Assembly: GCA_016284305.1 (NCBI GenBank)
Contig: JAEEON010000074.1
Span: 62,001-126,000, forward strand
Source of the DNA: Bacteroidales bacterium
GTDB taxonomy: Bacteria > Bacteroidota > Bacteroidia > Bacteroidales > F082
Length of the DNA stretch: 64,000 nt
Direction of reading: 5' to 3'
The notes below the pieces were generated by a model. The model had not been told where the DNA came from and searched no databases. It saw nothing but the letters and a program-made list of their open reading frames with translations. This document shows positions 36,924-46,422 of the stretch, piece by piece (position 1 is the first letter of the stretch; every line of letters begins with the position of its first letter). Position numbers and translations under genes: made by a program.

Positions 36924-37375
36924 GAGGGACCATAAAGACTTTCTTCTTACTGATTATCATTATCTTGGGCACCAACTCATGCAACAAGGAGCCTTCCTAT
37001 CAGGAACTGTTCTACAACAGCCTCCTCGCCCATTCCGACGGCAAGGAAAAAAAGGTGGATGTGAAGGGGTCGTTGATGAACGGTGACATGAAAAGCCCCA
37101 ACATCGAATCGTGGCTGGTCGATAATATCCTTTACGTATGTTTCTACGAGACAGTAGAAAACTGCATGACCTTGGTCACCGACAGCAACGGTAACCTGCT
37201 GTTCTCTAGAAGGATGGACAAACAGTATCCCTGTGTGGTGAGGGTCTTCATGGGCAACGAACCCACGGGAACCTATCATCTTTACATCACCGATGGCATC
37301 AAGACCGCCGAGGGAGATTTTTATTATGTCAACGCCTCGCCTTGGGGAAATGGAAAACAAAACAACTATCAATAA
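36920..37375 (+). CDS. DUF3244-like secreted lipoprotein
   Basis: LIIIILGTNSC; PNIESWLVDNILYVCFYETVENCMTLVTDSNGNLLF...GTYHLYITDG. Confidence 0.65.
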   Translation: MRGTIKTFFLLIIIILGTNSCNKEPSYQELFYNSLLAHSDGKEKKVDVKGSLMNGDMKSPNIESWLVDNILYVCFYETVENCMTLVTDSNGNLLFSRRMDKQYPCVVRVFMGNEPTGTYHLYITDGIKTAEGDFYYVNASPWGNGKQNNYQ

Positions 37376-37378
37376 ATC

Positions 37379-37984
37379 ATGAAAAACATCCTATTAATAA
37401 TTTTGGCCTTGGCCCTCTGCCTTCCAACCTTGGCACAAGAACAAGACAATGAGCGTCATGTCAGCAATGAGATCGCTTTAAGCTATGGAGTTCATCCCAT
37501 AAGCGGTGATGACTACTTACCTAGCGTGCCATATTCTTATTACCTCGACAAAGTAGGAGCCTTTTCGGGCAGTTACACTCATTTCTTCAACAAGGTTGTC
37601 GGGGTAGGCGGCACTTATTGTTTCGACTATAGGGAAATCGACTACCGTTATCATGGCACCAACAATCCATTGGTCTGCAACCTCTATGAATCCTGCCACT
37701 CCCTTATGGGACACGTCAAATTGAACTGCATCAACAAAAAACACTTCACTCTTTATGTCAAAGCCGATGCAGGTCTCTGTTTTTGGGGTTATAAACTGGA
37801 GGAATTCCAACCCGACGTGTTCGGGGTGAACCTTCCCACCAAGCACTGTTGTTTTGCTTGGCAAGCCGCTGCCGGCGTTGAGGTCGGTAATGACCGCATC
37901 GCCGGATTCCTGCAATGGGGTGTCGGCATGGAAGGCAACTACAGTTTGGGGATCAGATATAAATTTAAAAACCGCGCACAATGA
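37379..37984 (+). CDS. Outer-membrane beta-barrel-like protein
   Basis: Signal peptide; alternating barrel-like strands; ends WGVGMEGNYSLGIRYKFKNRAQ. Confidence 0.65.
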   Translation: MKNILLIILALALCLPTLAQEQDNERHVSNEIALSYGVHPISGDDYLPSVPYSYYLDKVGAFSGSYTHFFNKVVGVGGTYCFDYREIDYRYHGTNNPLVCNLYESCHSLMGHVKLNCINKKHFTLYVKADAGLCFWGYKLEEFQPDVFGVNLPTKHCCFAWQAAAGVEVGNDRIAGFLQWGVGMEGNYSLGIRYKFKNRAQ

Positions 37985-38547
37985 AAAAACTCTTGATCAT
38001 TTGCACAACGCTCATCATGATGAGCTCCTGCATCGAACATGCCCATATCTATCAGAAATTGTCCGACGAAGACGCTGCCGCCATCCCTTACCAATTGGGA
38101 CAAAGAGTAGCTTTCTTGAACCAGGACGGCGACACCTTGACATATGAAGTCGTTTTTGATGACACCTATCCCTATGACCTAGACCGATTCTTTTCGCGGA
38201 CACACGAAGGAACGGGACAGAACCCCAAGGACGACTATTACTGCTACGCCCGCACGGTGATTCTCGAATGCGAACAAAACAACCACAGCTTAGGGTTTAC
38301 CATCCGTCCCGACAAGGACCTCATATTCTATTTTGGGAACGACCTCGACCTTAACGGCAACCTCCTGAGCTATCAACCATATGTCTCTCTGGACGGAATC
38401 GATTACACCAACGTCCATCATGAGATCCTCTACAGCCAATACAACGGCCAGCTGATCTACGACTGGTACTACAACGAGGCATTCGGACTCTTGTTTATCC
38501 AATACTATAATCAGTCATTGACGAGGGTTCCTTCCAGTCAAGACTGA
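37981..38547 (+). CDS. Lipoprotein related in style to 33779/34389 products
   Basis: MKKLLIICTTLIMMSSC lipobox; ATGA overlap with upstream gene. Confidence 0.7.
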   Translation: MKKLLIICTTLIMMSSCIEHAHIYQKLSDEDAAAIPYQLGQRVAFLNQDGDTLTYEVVFDDTYPYDLDRFFSRTHEGTGQNPKDDYYCYARTVILECEQNNHSLGFTIRPDKDLIFYFGNDLDLNGNLLSYQPYVSLDGIDYTNVHHEILYSQYNGQLIYDWYYNEAFGLLFIQYYNQSLTRVPSSQD

Positions 38548-38568
38548 TGAAGGCTGTTTTTCATCAGT
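38543..38568. terminator. Hairpin overlapping the stop codon of 37981-38547
   Basis: ACTGATGAA ggctgttt TTCATCAGT, 9-bp perfect stem. Confidence 0.5.
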
Positions 38569-38651
38569 AAGGATGCATTGTGTCCAAAGTTTCAACAACA
38601 AAAGTATTGACATTATTATAATAATGTATATTTTTGCTTCGAGATTATTAG

Positions 38652-38819
38652 TCCCCTCGTCTCACTCAAAAGCAGTTGGCTGACTTGTCAGGGGTTTCTC
38701 TTCGTATGATCCAAGCTTACGAACAGGGCGACCAGGACATCACCAAAGCGGAAGTTCGGTCGGTCCTCGCACTGTCACGGGTGCTCGGATGTCGTCCTGA
38801 GGCGATCATACTAGGTTAA
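38652..38819 (+). pseudogene. N-terminally truncated XRE/Cro-type HTH remnant
   Basis: In-frame SPRLTQKQLADLSGVSLRMIQAYEQGDQDITKAEVRSVLALSRVLGCRPEAIILG*, preceded by TAG with no start. Confidence 0.75.
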
Positions 38820-38830
38820 CGATTCCCTCC

Positions 38831-41800
38831 TTATTGCACCACAAATTTCCGTGTCACATCCCCAACGCTGATAAAATACATTCCGTTAGGCAATTTTGAC
38901 AAGTCAATCTGGTTGTTTTCTCCGTCGAGGCGACCCGTCAGCAAGGTTTGACCCATCGTATTGCTGATGCGGTACTCACCGGACTGGGCGCCTGATACGG
39001 TGATGAGACCTGTTGTTGGATTGGGATAAACCTGGAATCCATCCGTCAAAACGGGTTCTTCCACGCCATAATCATGGTATTCTTCATACACCTCGTCGCA
39101 GTCCTTTACACCGTATTTGAACATCAGTTGGTTTTCTTTCCAGAAGCAACGGATGCCCTCCACTCGGTAGCCTTTGCCTTTATTCATCAACTTTTCGGGG
39201 AAGAAGCTGGTCAAGTGGCCAATGCCACGGACAATGGTACCGCTGAAAATATGATTTTCATCACTCACCTGTAGCATCTTGTACATTCGACCTTCATACT
39301 CGTACTGTTCTACGGCATCCACGTGCATCACGAGACTTTCGGTCCCCACTTTGGTTTCCCATGCGTAACCTGTTTGCACATTGAAATCATAAAGCGTGGT
39401 AAATTCTTGCAAATCTTTGTTCCACCAATAAACCACATCACCTTCATCAAAGATATATTCGTGACTCACCTCGGTATGTTCATCCTTATCATATAGGGTG
39501 TTGATACGCACCAAGACGTGAATCTGCTCTTTATCGTTGATGGTGGTGTCGTTAGCCTGACGGAGGTATTGGTAGGTGATGCTTCCATCCTCATTCAAGA
39601 TCTCGTAATACCACTCGTTGGAAGCCGTGCCGCAGTCTTCTTCGATAGCGCTTTGCCAACTTTCCCATGCCTCCCGATAAATGTTTTCACAGCCGCAAGG
39701 AACTATCAACTTATCCTGTAAATTCGCTGGTGGGAAGCTGGTCAAGCCACACATTGCGGGAGTGGTGCCGTGGCAAACCAATGTCAACTTCAAGCTTCCG
39801 TCTTCTCTACGGAACGCCCCTTCCGCAATGTCAGAGACCGACACGCCCAAGTCAACCTGTGACAGATTACGGCAATTGTAAAAAGCTTGGGAACCTATGG
39901 ACCTCACGCTGTTGGGAATCACGATTTCCTTCAAGGCGAAACAAGAGGCAAATGCCCATGCGCCGATGGAAGTCACCGTCTTGGGGATGACGATGGAATC
40001 CAAGCGTGAGCATTCCTCAAACATACCCGTAGGAATGGCATCTATATTTTGAGGTAAGGTAACTGTTTCCAGTCGGTCACACTGTTGGAACAAGTAATTC
40101 CCAAGGTGATGCACCGTCTCAGGGATGGTATAAGAGGTCAGTCCCACACATGCCCTAAAAGCACTTGAGCCAAGAGAAGTTACCGAGGCGGGAAGATTGA
40201 CCTCCTTCAGATGGAAGCATTGCAAGAACGCTCTTTCTCCTATTTCAGTAACCGTTTCAGGGATCACGATGGAATCCAGTAATTGACAATTATTAAACAA
40301 GTCATTGTGAATCGCTGTAAGGTTTTCAGGCAGATGGACGGATCGAAGCTCATAACAATAAGCGAAAGCACCGGCACCCAATTCCTCCACGGTGTTGGGA
40401 ACATCTATCGAAGAGAGATGGGAACAATAGTAAAACACACTGTCTCCGAGATGCGTCACCGATTCAGGCAAGTCGATGGAGGTCAAGCCAGCCCCAAAAA
40501 ACGCACGTTCTTCGATATGCGTTACGGAGGAAGGAATCTCTATGGAATTAAGACTCTGACAGTTGATGAACAACTCTTTTGGAAGTACCGTAATTCCCTC
40601 GGGAAGACGTACCGAGTTAAGCGGCCAACAGTTGGCAAAAGCCCTGTTGCCGATGGTTTTCACCGAGTTAGGCAACACCACGACACGCAGGTAGGAGCAT
40701 GAGGAAAACGCCGACTCACCGATGGCGGTCACCGTGTTGGGCACTACCACTGAATTCAGCTCGCCACTGCAATTTTTGAATGCTCCGTCACCCACAGCAG
40801 TGACAGTATAGGTAATACCTTCATAATCAATAGTCTCTGGAATTGCAATATCACCCACATAACTGTTAAAGCCCGTCATTTCCAAGTCCGGAGTGTAAGT
40901 CACTTCCACCGTGTTGTTTCCGGTGATGTTATAATACAAGCCGCTGGCTTCGTCATAAAAACTCAGACCAAACAAGGGAGTCAATATGGGAATCTCATCA
41001 GTATTCACAAGGCATTTCCAATACTCTCTTCCCGTGACAAAATACAAGTAATTGTCATACCCTTTGAAAAGATAATCTCTATTGCTTGGAGCAACGTCAA
41101 CAAGGGGAATGGCCTCGCCTACGTTGACAAACGTCTCGCCATGGTCAAGGGAATAAGAGAGGACAGCCGATTCGCCTGCGAAACTGGGCTTGTAAACAAC
41201 GCCGTTATCGCTAATGGCTAAACTTGTGCCATCGAAAAGATAAAAACCAGGAATGTGCTGGAAGCCAACGCTAGTTCCGTCGCCACTATAGCCACAAGCC
41301 ACCACGTTGCCCTCGGGGTCAAAGGCCATATCACGAATGTTCACGCCTACGCCGGCAACGCGTTCCCCTTCATGCATATCGGAAAGCATCAAATGATATA
41401 TGCCTCCTCCTTCGTTTATATCAATTGTACTAATGCCAATATATACATCACCGCTCTCATTGACCAAAAGGTCGCTGATGGCCGGAGCATTGTTCGCAGT
41501 CATAAACATAGGAATAGCTCCATCCCAAGTGGCACCATTGTCTGTAGTCCAAAAGATTTCTCCAGTAGATGACCATCCGACAACAGTTTCATTGTTTGGG
41601 GCATACAAACCCGCAACATCTTCAATCGCGCATGAAGAGACCTGTGGCATTTGTTGCCAAGTGTCGCCGTTGTTGTCGGAATATATTATGGTATTCAGCG
41701 TGTTGTTGAAAAGGAAGATTCTCCCATCAGGACTGACACTGAAGCAATGCGGGTTAAAAAGATAATTGAAACCGGTTTCAGGACCAATCACAATGGTGCA

Positions 41801-41980
41801 AGGACCGTTTACGGTTTGCATCCGACTAATACCATTGCTGCCTTCATAGAAAAACAAGCTACCATCCGGAGCTACACCCAACAAGGTGGATGAATGGTCA
41901 ATGAATTCCCAATAGTTCTGTGCCTTGAAGCCGCCTATGCAAGCCAGGCAAAGGATGATGATTGAAATTGCTTTTTTCAT
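38831..41980 (-). CDS. BspA-like leucine-rich-repeat surface protein with T9SS C-terminal sorting domain
   Basis: Repeated IPETVTEIGERAFLQCFHLKEVNLPASVTSLGSSAF units; C-term VYPNPTTGLITVSG...LPNGMYFISVGDVTRKFVVQ. Confidence 0.9.
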   Translation of the reverse strand: MKKAISIIILCLACIGGFKAQNYWEFIDHSSTLLGVAPDGSLFFYEGSNGISRMQTVNGPCTIVIGPETGFNYLFNPHCFSVSPDGRIFLFNNTLNTIIYSDNNGDTWQQMPQVSSCAIEDVAGLYAPNNETVVGWSSTGEIFWTTDNGATWDGAIPMFMTANNAPAISDLLVNESGDVYIGISTIDINEGGGIYHLMLSDMHEGERVAGVGVNIRDMAFDPEGNVVACGYSGDGTSVGFQHIPGFYLFDGTSLAISDNGVVYKPSFAGESAVLSYSLDHGETFVNVGEAIPLVDVAPSNRDYLFKGYDNYLYFVTGREYWKCLVNTDEIPILTPLFGLSFYDEASGLYYNITGNNTVEVTYTPDLEMTGFNSYVGDIAIPETIDYEGITYTVTAVGDGAFKNCSGELNSVVVPNTVTAIGESAFSSCSYLRVVVLPNSVKTIGNRAFANCWPLNSVRLPEGITVLPKELFINCQSLNSIEIPSSVTHIEERAFFGAGLTSIDLPESVTHLGDSVFYYCSHLSSIDVPNTVEELGAGAFAYCYELRSVHLPENLTAIHNDLFNNCQLLDSIVIPETVTEIGERAFLQCFHLKEVNLPASVTSLGSSAFRACVGLTSYTIPETVHHLGNYLFQQCDRLETVTLPQNIDAIPTGMFEECSRLDSIVIPKTVTSIGAWAFASCFALKEIVIPNSVRSIGSQAFYNCRNLSQVDLGVSVSDIAEGAFRREDGSLKLTLVCHGTTPAMCGLTSFPPANLQDKLIVPCGCENIYREAWESWQSAIEEDCGTASNEWYYEILNEDGSITYQYLRQANDTTINDKEQIHVLVRINTLYDKDEHTEVSHEYIFDEGDVVYWWNKDLQEFTTLYDFNVQTGYAWETKVGTESLVMHVDAVEQYEYEGRMYKMLQVSDENHIFSGTIVRGIGHLTSFFPEKLMNKGKGYRVEGIRCFWKENQLMFKYGVKDCDEVYEEYHDYGVEEPVLTDGFQVYPNPTTGLITVSGAQSGEYRISNTMGQTLLTGRLDGENNQIDLSKLPNGMYFISVGDVTRKFVVQ

Positions 41981-41996
41981 GATATATGTGTTAATT

Positions 41997-43463
41997 TTAT
42001 ACCGCGTTCACGATTTCCTCGAAGGAGCGGTTGTCGTCCCCGAGGTTCATTTTCATTTGTTTGATTCTGGTTTTGCGTTTGTAATAAGAATCGGTTTGTG
42101 TGTCTAACAAGATGGAAATCACCTGGTTGGAGAAACCGTTCTTGGAGAGGCAACAGATACGTACATCCCACTTGCCAAGCTTTGGGAAGAGCTGGAGCAA
42201 GCGTTGTGAGAAGCCGTCAAAAATCAGGTCGGTAAGGTTGATGAAGTCGGTCCAGTCGTTGTCAGCAAGTTCGAAGTTGAGTGTGTCGGCGTTCACCTGC
42301 TCACTGAGGGCTTGTGCCGTAACCATCACCTTGTTACGCGCCATGATCTTCTGGGTCATCATCAGCTCTTTCTGCGAGAGAGTCTGCTGGTTGCGACGCA
42401 GCTCGTCATTGGTACGGATCAAGGTCTCCATGTCGCTTACCAGCTCGTGGATACGGTTTTGGTCGCGTTCCACCTGACGGCCAAACTGCTCCATCTTCAA
42501 CTTATGGTCGCTAACGATCTTCCTTACAATCAACAAGATAACTAACAAAGCTATCAATACCAATGCGATAATCAGATACAACTTCAGGTCGCGGTTACGG
42601 TGAAGACTTTCCAGCTCACTTTGCTGGGCTTTCAATTCATATTCCGATTTGATGCGTTGCATGACTTCGCTGGAGTGTTGCTTCTCAGAATCCAGCAGGT
42701 TCGTCGAGAACAGCTTATGGTATTGGACAGCTTGCTTGTAGTCGCCTTCGTTGTAGGCGATGGCATAAAGCGTCTCATATACTGACATTTTCAGTCCAGG
42801 ACGTTCGCTGCGCAAAGCCTCGTTCAAAAAGTACTTGGCCTGCTCAACATCATCCAAATAATAATAAAGGATGCCCAAGGTCATGTGGGCAATGTCGGTA
42901 TCGGTGTCGCTGAGACCGATTTCCAGTGCTTTGTTCACGCTCTCGATACCTTTGGTGAAGTTGCCTGTTTCCATATAATAGTCACGGCCCATCTCCAGAT
43001 AGAGGTCGCTCCGCATGGCTTGGTCATGGATCAATGCCGCGATGTTGAAGGCCGTATCGTAGTACTGTTTGGCTTGGGTGTATTGTTCCTGTGCTCGGAC
43101 AGCCCGGCCGCTGTTGCGATAGGCGTTCATCATGCCCGTGGAGTCGGCGGTTTGGCGGAAGCAGACCAAAGCTTGCTGATGTTGGGTGAAGGCACCCTCG
43201 AAGAGTCCGTGTTTGAAATACATGGCCCCGAGGTTATCGCTCAGCTGGCCTTCAAGCTGAAGGACCTCTGTGGTCTTTTCGCATCCACGCAATACTTCCA
43301 GCCCTTGCAAAAACTTTTCAGCAGCTTCTTCCGATTGGCGTTGCTCACGCAGGTTTAAACCTTCTTCAAAAAGGAATTGGGCTTGTTCCACCCGCTTGGT
43401 TTGGGTGTTGCAAGCCGTCATCAAAACGCCAATCAATAAGCAGATTAATAATTGTGTTCTCAT
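41997..43463 (-). CDS. Membrane-anchored TPR regulator-like lipoprotein
   Basis: LLICLLIGVLMTAC lipobox, TPRs, TM LYLIIALVLIALLVILLIV, coiled coil, C-term LFPKLGKWDVRICCLSKNGFSNQVISILLDTQTDSYYKRKTRIKQKM-like. Confidence 0.75.
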   Translation of the reverse strand: MRTQLLICLLIGVLMTACNTQTKRVEQAQFLFEEGLNLREQRQSEEAAEKFLQGLEVLRGCEKTTEVLQLEGQLSDNLGAMYFKHGLFEGAFTQHQQALVCFRQTADSTGMMNAYRNSGRAVRAQEQYTQAKQYYDTAFNIAALIHDQAMRSDLYLEMGRDYYMETGNFTKGIESVNKALEIGLSDTDTDIAHMTLGILYYYLDDVEQAKYFLNEALRSERPGLKMSVYETLYAIAYNEGDYKQAVQYHKLFSTNLLDSEKQHSSEVMQRIKSEYELKAQQSELESLHRNRDLKLYLIIALVLIALLVILLIVRKIVSDHKLKMEQFGRQVERDQNRIHELVSDMETLIRTNDELRRNQQTLSQKELMMTQKIMARNKVMVTAQALSEQVNADTLNFELADNDWTDFINLTDLIFDGFSQRLLQLFPKLGKWDVRICCLSKNGFSNQVISILLDTQTDSYYKRKTRIKQMKMNLGDDNRSFEEIVNAV

Positions 43464-43630
43464 TTTTCGAATGGTTGTTGATGCAAAATTAAAGAGAAAA
43501 ACAACTTGTCAAGAGGTTTTCGGAGAGACCGTGGGAAATGTCCCTATCATTTCTGGATGTCCAAGTAGATAGACATTGATTTTCATTGAGTTATAGATTG
43601 GCTGGATTTCGTTTTGTCCTTGCCTTTGTA

Positions 43631-43686
43631 CCCCACACTGCGCTCCCCACACTGCGCTCCCCACACTGCGCTCCCCACACTGCGCT
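43631..43686 (+). repeat. 14-bp tandem repeat CCCCACACTGCGCT x4
   Basis: Four exact consecutive copies followed by a hairpin ACGTGCC-TTC-GGCACGT at ~43712-43728. Confidence 0.92.
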
Positions 43687-43762
43687 TCGCTTGTGCGGGG
43701 TTATTGAGAGCACGTGCCTTCGGCACGTTCAAGATGCTTATGACTTGTATCGGAAAATTAAT

Positions 43763-43770
43763 TATCTTTG
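43763..43770 (+). promoter_or_regulatory. Putative -7 box (TATCTTTG)
   Basis: Exact TAnnTTTG 19 bp upstream of the ATG at 43789. Confidence 0.5.
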
Positions 43771-43788
43771 TAAGCGAAAGAGTTTATC

Positions 43789-44451
43789 ATGGAAGAAATC
43801 ATCACTTTTCTCACTAACGTGCTCCACAACAACAACCGCGAGTGGTTTCACGAGCACAAACAGGAATACCAAAGCGCCCAGGCGAAGTTCAACGCCATCG
43901 CTGAGCAAATTATTGACGGCGTGGCACAGTTCGATCCCGATATGCAAGGGTTGACATTAAAGGATTGTACTTACCGCTTTTATCGCGACACCCGTTTCTC
44001 TTCTGACAAGCGGCCTTATAAGACCCATTTCGGAGTGTTCGTGTGCAAAGGCGGCAAGAAGTCGATGCTTAGCGGTTATTACTTTCAGGTACAGCCCAGA
44101 GATTCAGAAGATTACTTCAGCGGCAACATGCTCTGCACCGGGATGTACATGCCTTTTCCCGAAACCTTGAAGAACATCCGAGAGGAAATCCTCTACGATG
44201 GTGTTCCTCTTGAGAAGGCTATCCAAAAAGCCAAAGGTTTCAGTTTAGATACCGGACGCAATATGAAACGCGTGCCCAATGGCTATCCCAAAGACCATAC
44301 CTACGCCGAGTTTTTCAAACAACGGGATTGGCTTCTGGTAAAAGAAATAGATGACCAACACCTCTATAGCCCCAACCTGGTGGACTGGGTGCTGGACGAG
44401 TTCAAGAAGACCAAGGACTTTTGCCAGTGGCTGAATCAAGGTGTAAGGTGA
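43789..44451 (+). CDS. DUF2461 (TIGR02453) family protein
   Basis: NNREWFHEHKQEYQ...YRFYRDTRFSSDKRPYKTHFGVFV. Confidence 0.88.
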   Translation: MEEIITFLTNVLHNNNREWFHEHKQEYQSAQAKFNAIAEQIIDGVAQFDPDMQGLTLKDCTYRFYRDTRFSSDKRPYKTHFGVFVCKGGKKSMLSGYYFQVQPRDSEDYFSGNMLCTGMYMPFPETLKNIREEILYDGVPLEKAIQKAKGFSLDTGRNMKRVPNGYPKDHTYAEFFKQRDWLLVKEIDDQHLYSPNLVDWVLDEFKKTKDFCQWLNQGVR

Positions 44452-44552
44452 AAGGTTTTTCAATTACCACCTTTCAATTTTCACCTTTCACCTCTCACCT
44501 CCCTTGGCAGGGTTTTTGTTTTTTTCCAAAGAAACTCAAAAAACCCGTCATC

Positions 44553-44906
44553 ATGGATTACCTGTTATTACTTATCACCTTTGCGGGAGCCATTATCTCT
44601 GAGCTGCTCTCCATCTATGCCGACATGATTGGATGCAAGACCTTCCTGAAAAAGCTCATTCCCGGCAAATCCGATCGTTTTTATTTCATCATCGACGCTC
44701 TGTTGATGCCTTTCATAGGCACAGCCTTAGCCTATTTCATCATGGAACCCACCAGCATGAAAACGGCTTTCTGTGCTGGTCTCACCTGGTGCGGTACCCT
44801 CCAGACCCTCGGCCTCACTTTGAAATCCGAAACTGTGGTCACCACCAAGGAATCAGGGGGCAAGATCACCGTCTCCTCCACTACCAAAACCACCAAGAAA
44901 GTCTAA
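44553..44906 (+). CDS. Small integral membrane protein
   Basis: MDYLLLLITFAGAIISELLSIYADMIG...; in ORF 44421-44906, ATG at 44553. Confidence 0.65.
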   Translation: MDYLLLLITFAGAIISELLSIYADMIGCKTFLKKLIPGKSDRFYFIIDALLMPFIGTALAYFIMEPTSMKTAFCAGLTWCGTLQTLGLTLKSETVVTTKESGGKITVSSTTKTTKKV

Positions 44907-44923
44907 CCCCAAAACGCAACACA

Positions 44924-45196
44924 ATGAAAACCAGGACAAAAAAAGATCAAAAAAGGCCGTTGCTCATTCTCGCCATGCTCCTATTGCTGTCATTCGTCGG
45001 CCTGTTTATCGGAGCCAGCATCAGCCGTAGCCACATCAAAAAAGAACTCACCGCCATGAATGAAGAGAGCCGTCTACGCAACGCTGACTTCCAAAGCCGG
45101 TTGATACAACTAGAGTTTCGTAACAAGAAAATCACTCGCATCATCGGAAAAGACGAGGAACTCGAAAAATGGATTGAAACACTACGTACACCATAA
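44924..45196 (+). CDS. Small single-TM protein
   Basis: MKTRTKKDQKRPLLILAMLLLLSFVGLFIGASISRSHI; ATG 44924. Confidence 0.6.
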   Translation: MKTRTKKDQKRPLLILAMLLLLSFVGLFIGASISRSHIKKELTAMNEESRLRNADFQSRLIQLEFRNKKITRIIGKDEELEKWIETLRTP

Positions 45197-45203
45197 AAAA
45201 GAC

Positions 45204-45211
45204 TATCTTTG
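45204..45211 (+). promoter_or_regulatory. Putative -7 box (TATCTTTG)
   Basis: Exact TAnnTTTG 22 bp upstream of the ATG at 45233. Confidence 0.5.
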
Positions 45212-45232
45212 TGGCATCTAAACTGATGCACC

Positions 45233-46276
45233 ATGAAAACAAAAACACTCTTTTGGGCAGCCATGATTCTGATGATGGCCGCCTGCACAAGCCACAAAGA
45301 ACCTCAATTCAATATCAAGGTGAACCTCGCCAATGCCGATGGACAGACGGTTTACCTCCAAAAAGGAGAACAGATCCTTGACTCGGCGGTCATCAAAAAC
45401 TGGGATGCTGAGTTTAACACCCCAGTGCGCTCCGACAACGAGATGTATGCCGTCATGCTCAAACAATGGCGTCGTCCATTTTCGTTTTTCACCGACAACA
45501 AGGACATCTACCTTGAAGGTGACGCACAAAATCCGAATAACATCATGGTCAAAGGATCTCCTTCACAAGATCGATTGAATGCTTTTACGGAGAGTTACAA
45601 TGCCCTTGAATCGAAACTGGAGGCCGACAGCACTCCACAAGCTGATGCCGACGAGATACTGAAGATGCACTGTTTCGACTATGTTTGGGAGAATCCCAAA
45701 GACCCCGTGGCGCATTATGTGCTTTACCGTTATAAATGGGCTTTCGGACCTTGTGAGATTCGCACGATGATTGACAACATTCATCACGCCGACAGCACAC
45801 TTACGTCAGGCAACCTGAAGTTGGCTGAAGAGTATGTGGAGAAGCTAGAGCGTGTACAGGCTGGACAACCCATCATCGACTTCACCCAAAACGATGCCAA
45901 CGGCAACCCCGTGACCCTTTCAAAATTAGCTGAAGGCAAGCTGTTGCTGGTGGATTTTTGGGCATCGTGGTGCCCCGACTGCCGCAAGGAGAACCCCAAT
46001 GTGGTGGCAGCCTACCAGAAGTTCCACGACAAGGGCTTCGACATCTTGGGCGTCTCGTTTGATACCAACAAAGAGTCTTGGCTCGCCGCCATTGAGAAGG
46101 ATGGTTTGACATGGACTCATGTCTCCGACCTCCAAGGTTGGGGTAATGCTGCCGGTGCTCTCTACTCCATTGCTTTCATCCCCCAAAACGCTTTGATCAA
46201 GGATGGTGTCATCGTCGCTCGCAACCTGGAAGGAGAAGAGCTGATGAAAGAGATTGAAGTGCAATTGAATAAATGA
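45233..46276 (+). CDS. Thiol-disulfide oxidoreductase (TlpA/ResA-like, DUF4369-type N-terminus)
   Basis: VDFWASWCPDCRKENPNVV thioredoxin-like active site; lipobox-like N-term. Confidence 0.9.
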   Translation: MKTKTLFWAAMILMMAACTSHKEPQFNIKVNLANADGQTVYLQKGEQILDSAVIKNWDAEFNTPVRSDNEMYAVMLKQWRRPFSFFTDNKDIYLEGDAQNPNNIMVKGSPSQDRLNAFTESYNALESKLEADSTPQADADEILKMHCFDYVWENPKDPVAHYVLYRYKWAFGPCEIRTMIDNIHHADSTLTSGNLKLAEEYVEKLERVQAGQPIIDFTQNDANGNPVTLSKLAEGKLLLVDFWASWCPDCRKENPNVVAAYQKFHDKGFDILGVSFDTNKESWLAAIEKDGLTWTHVSDLQGWGNAAGALYSIAFIPQNALIKDGVIVARNLEGEELMKEIEVQLNK

Positions 46277-46422
46277 CTTTTTGAAACAAACGGATACTCT
46301 TTTTGATTAAGTGTGAATTATTTTTATTCAATTAGTGTAAAAAAATCATTAAAATCAGTATGTTTTCTAAAATTTTAATGTATTTTTGCAGAAAATACTT
46401 TTGATTTTAAATAATTCATGCC

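Noticed and set aside
43631-43686. Could the 14-bp tandem repeat be a CRISPR array?
   Set aside because: Units are contiguous without spacers and no cas genes are present.
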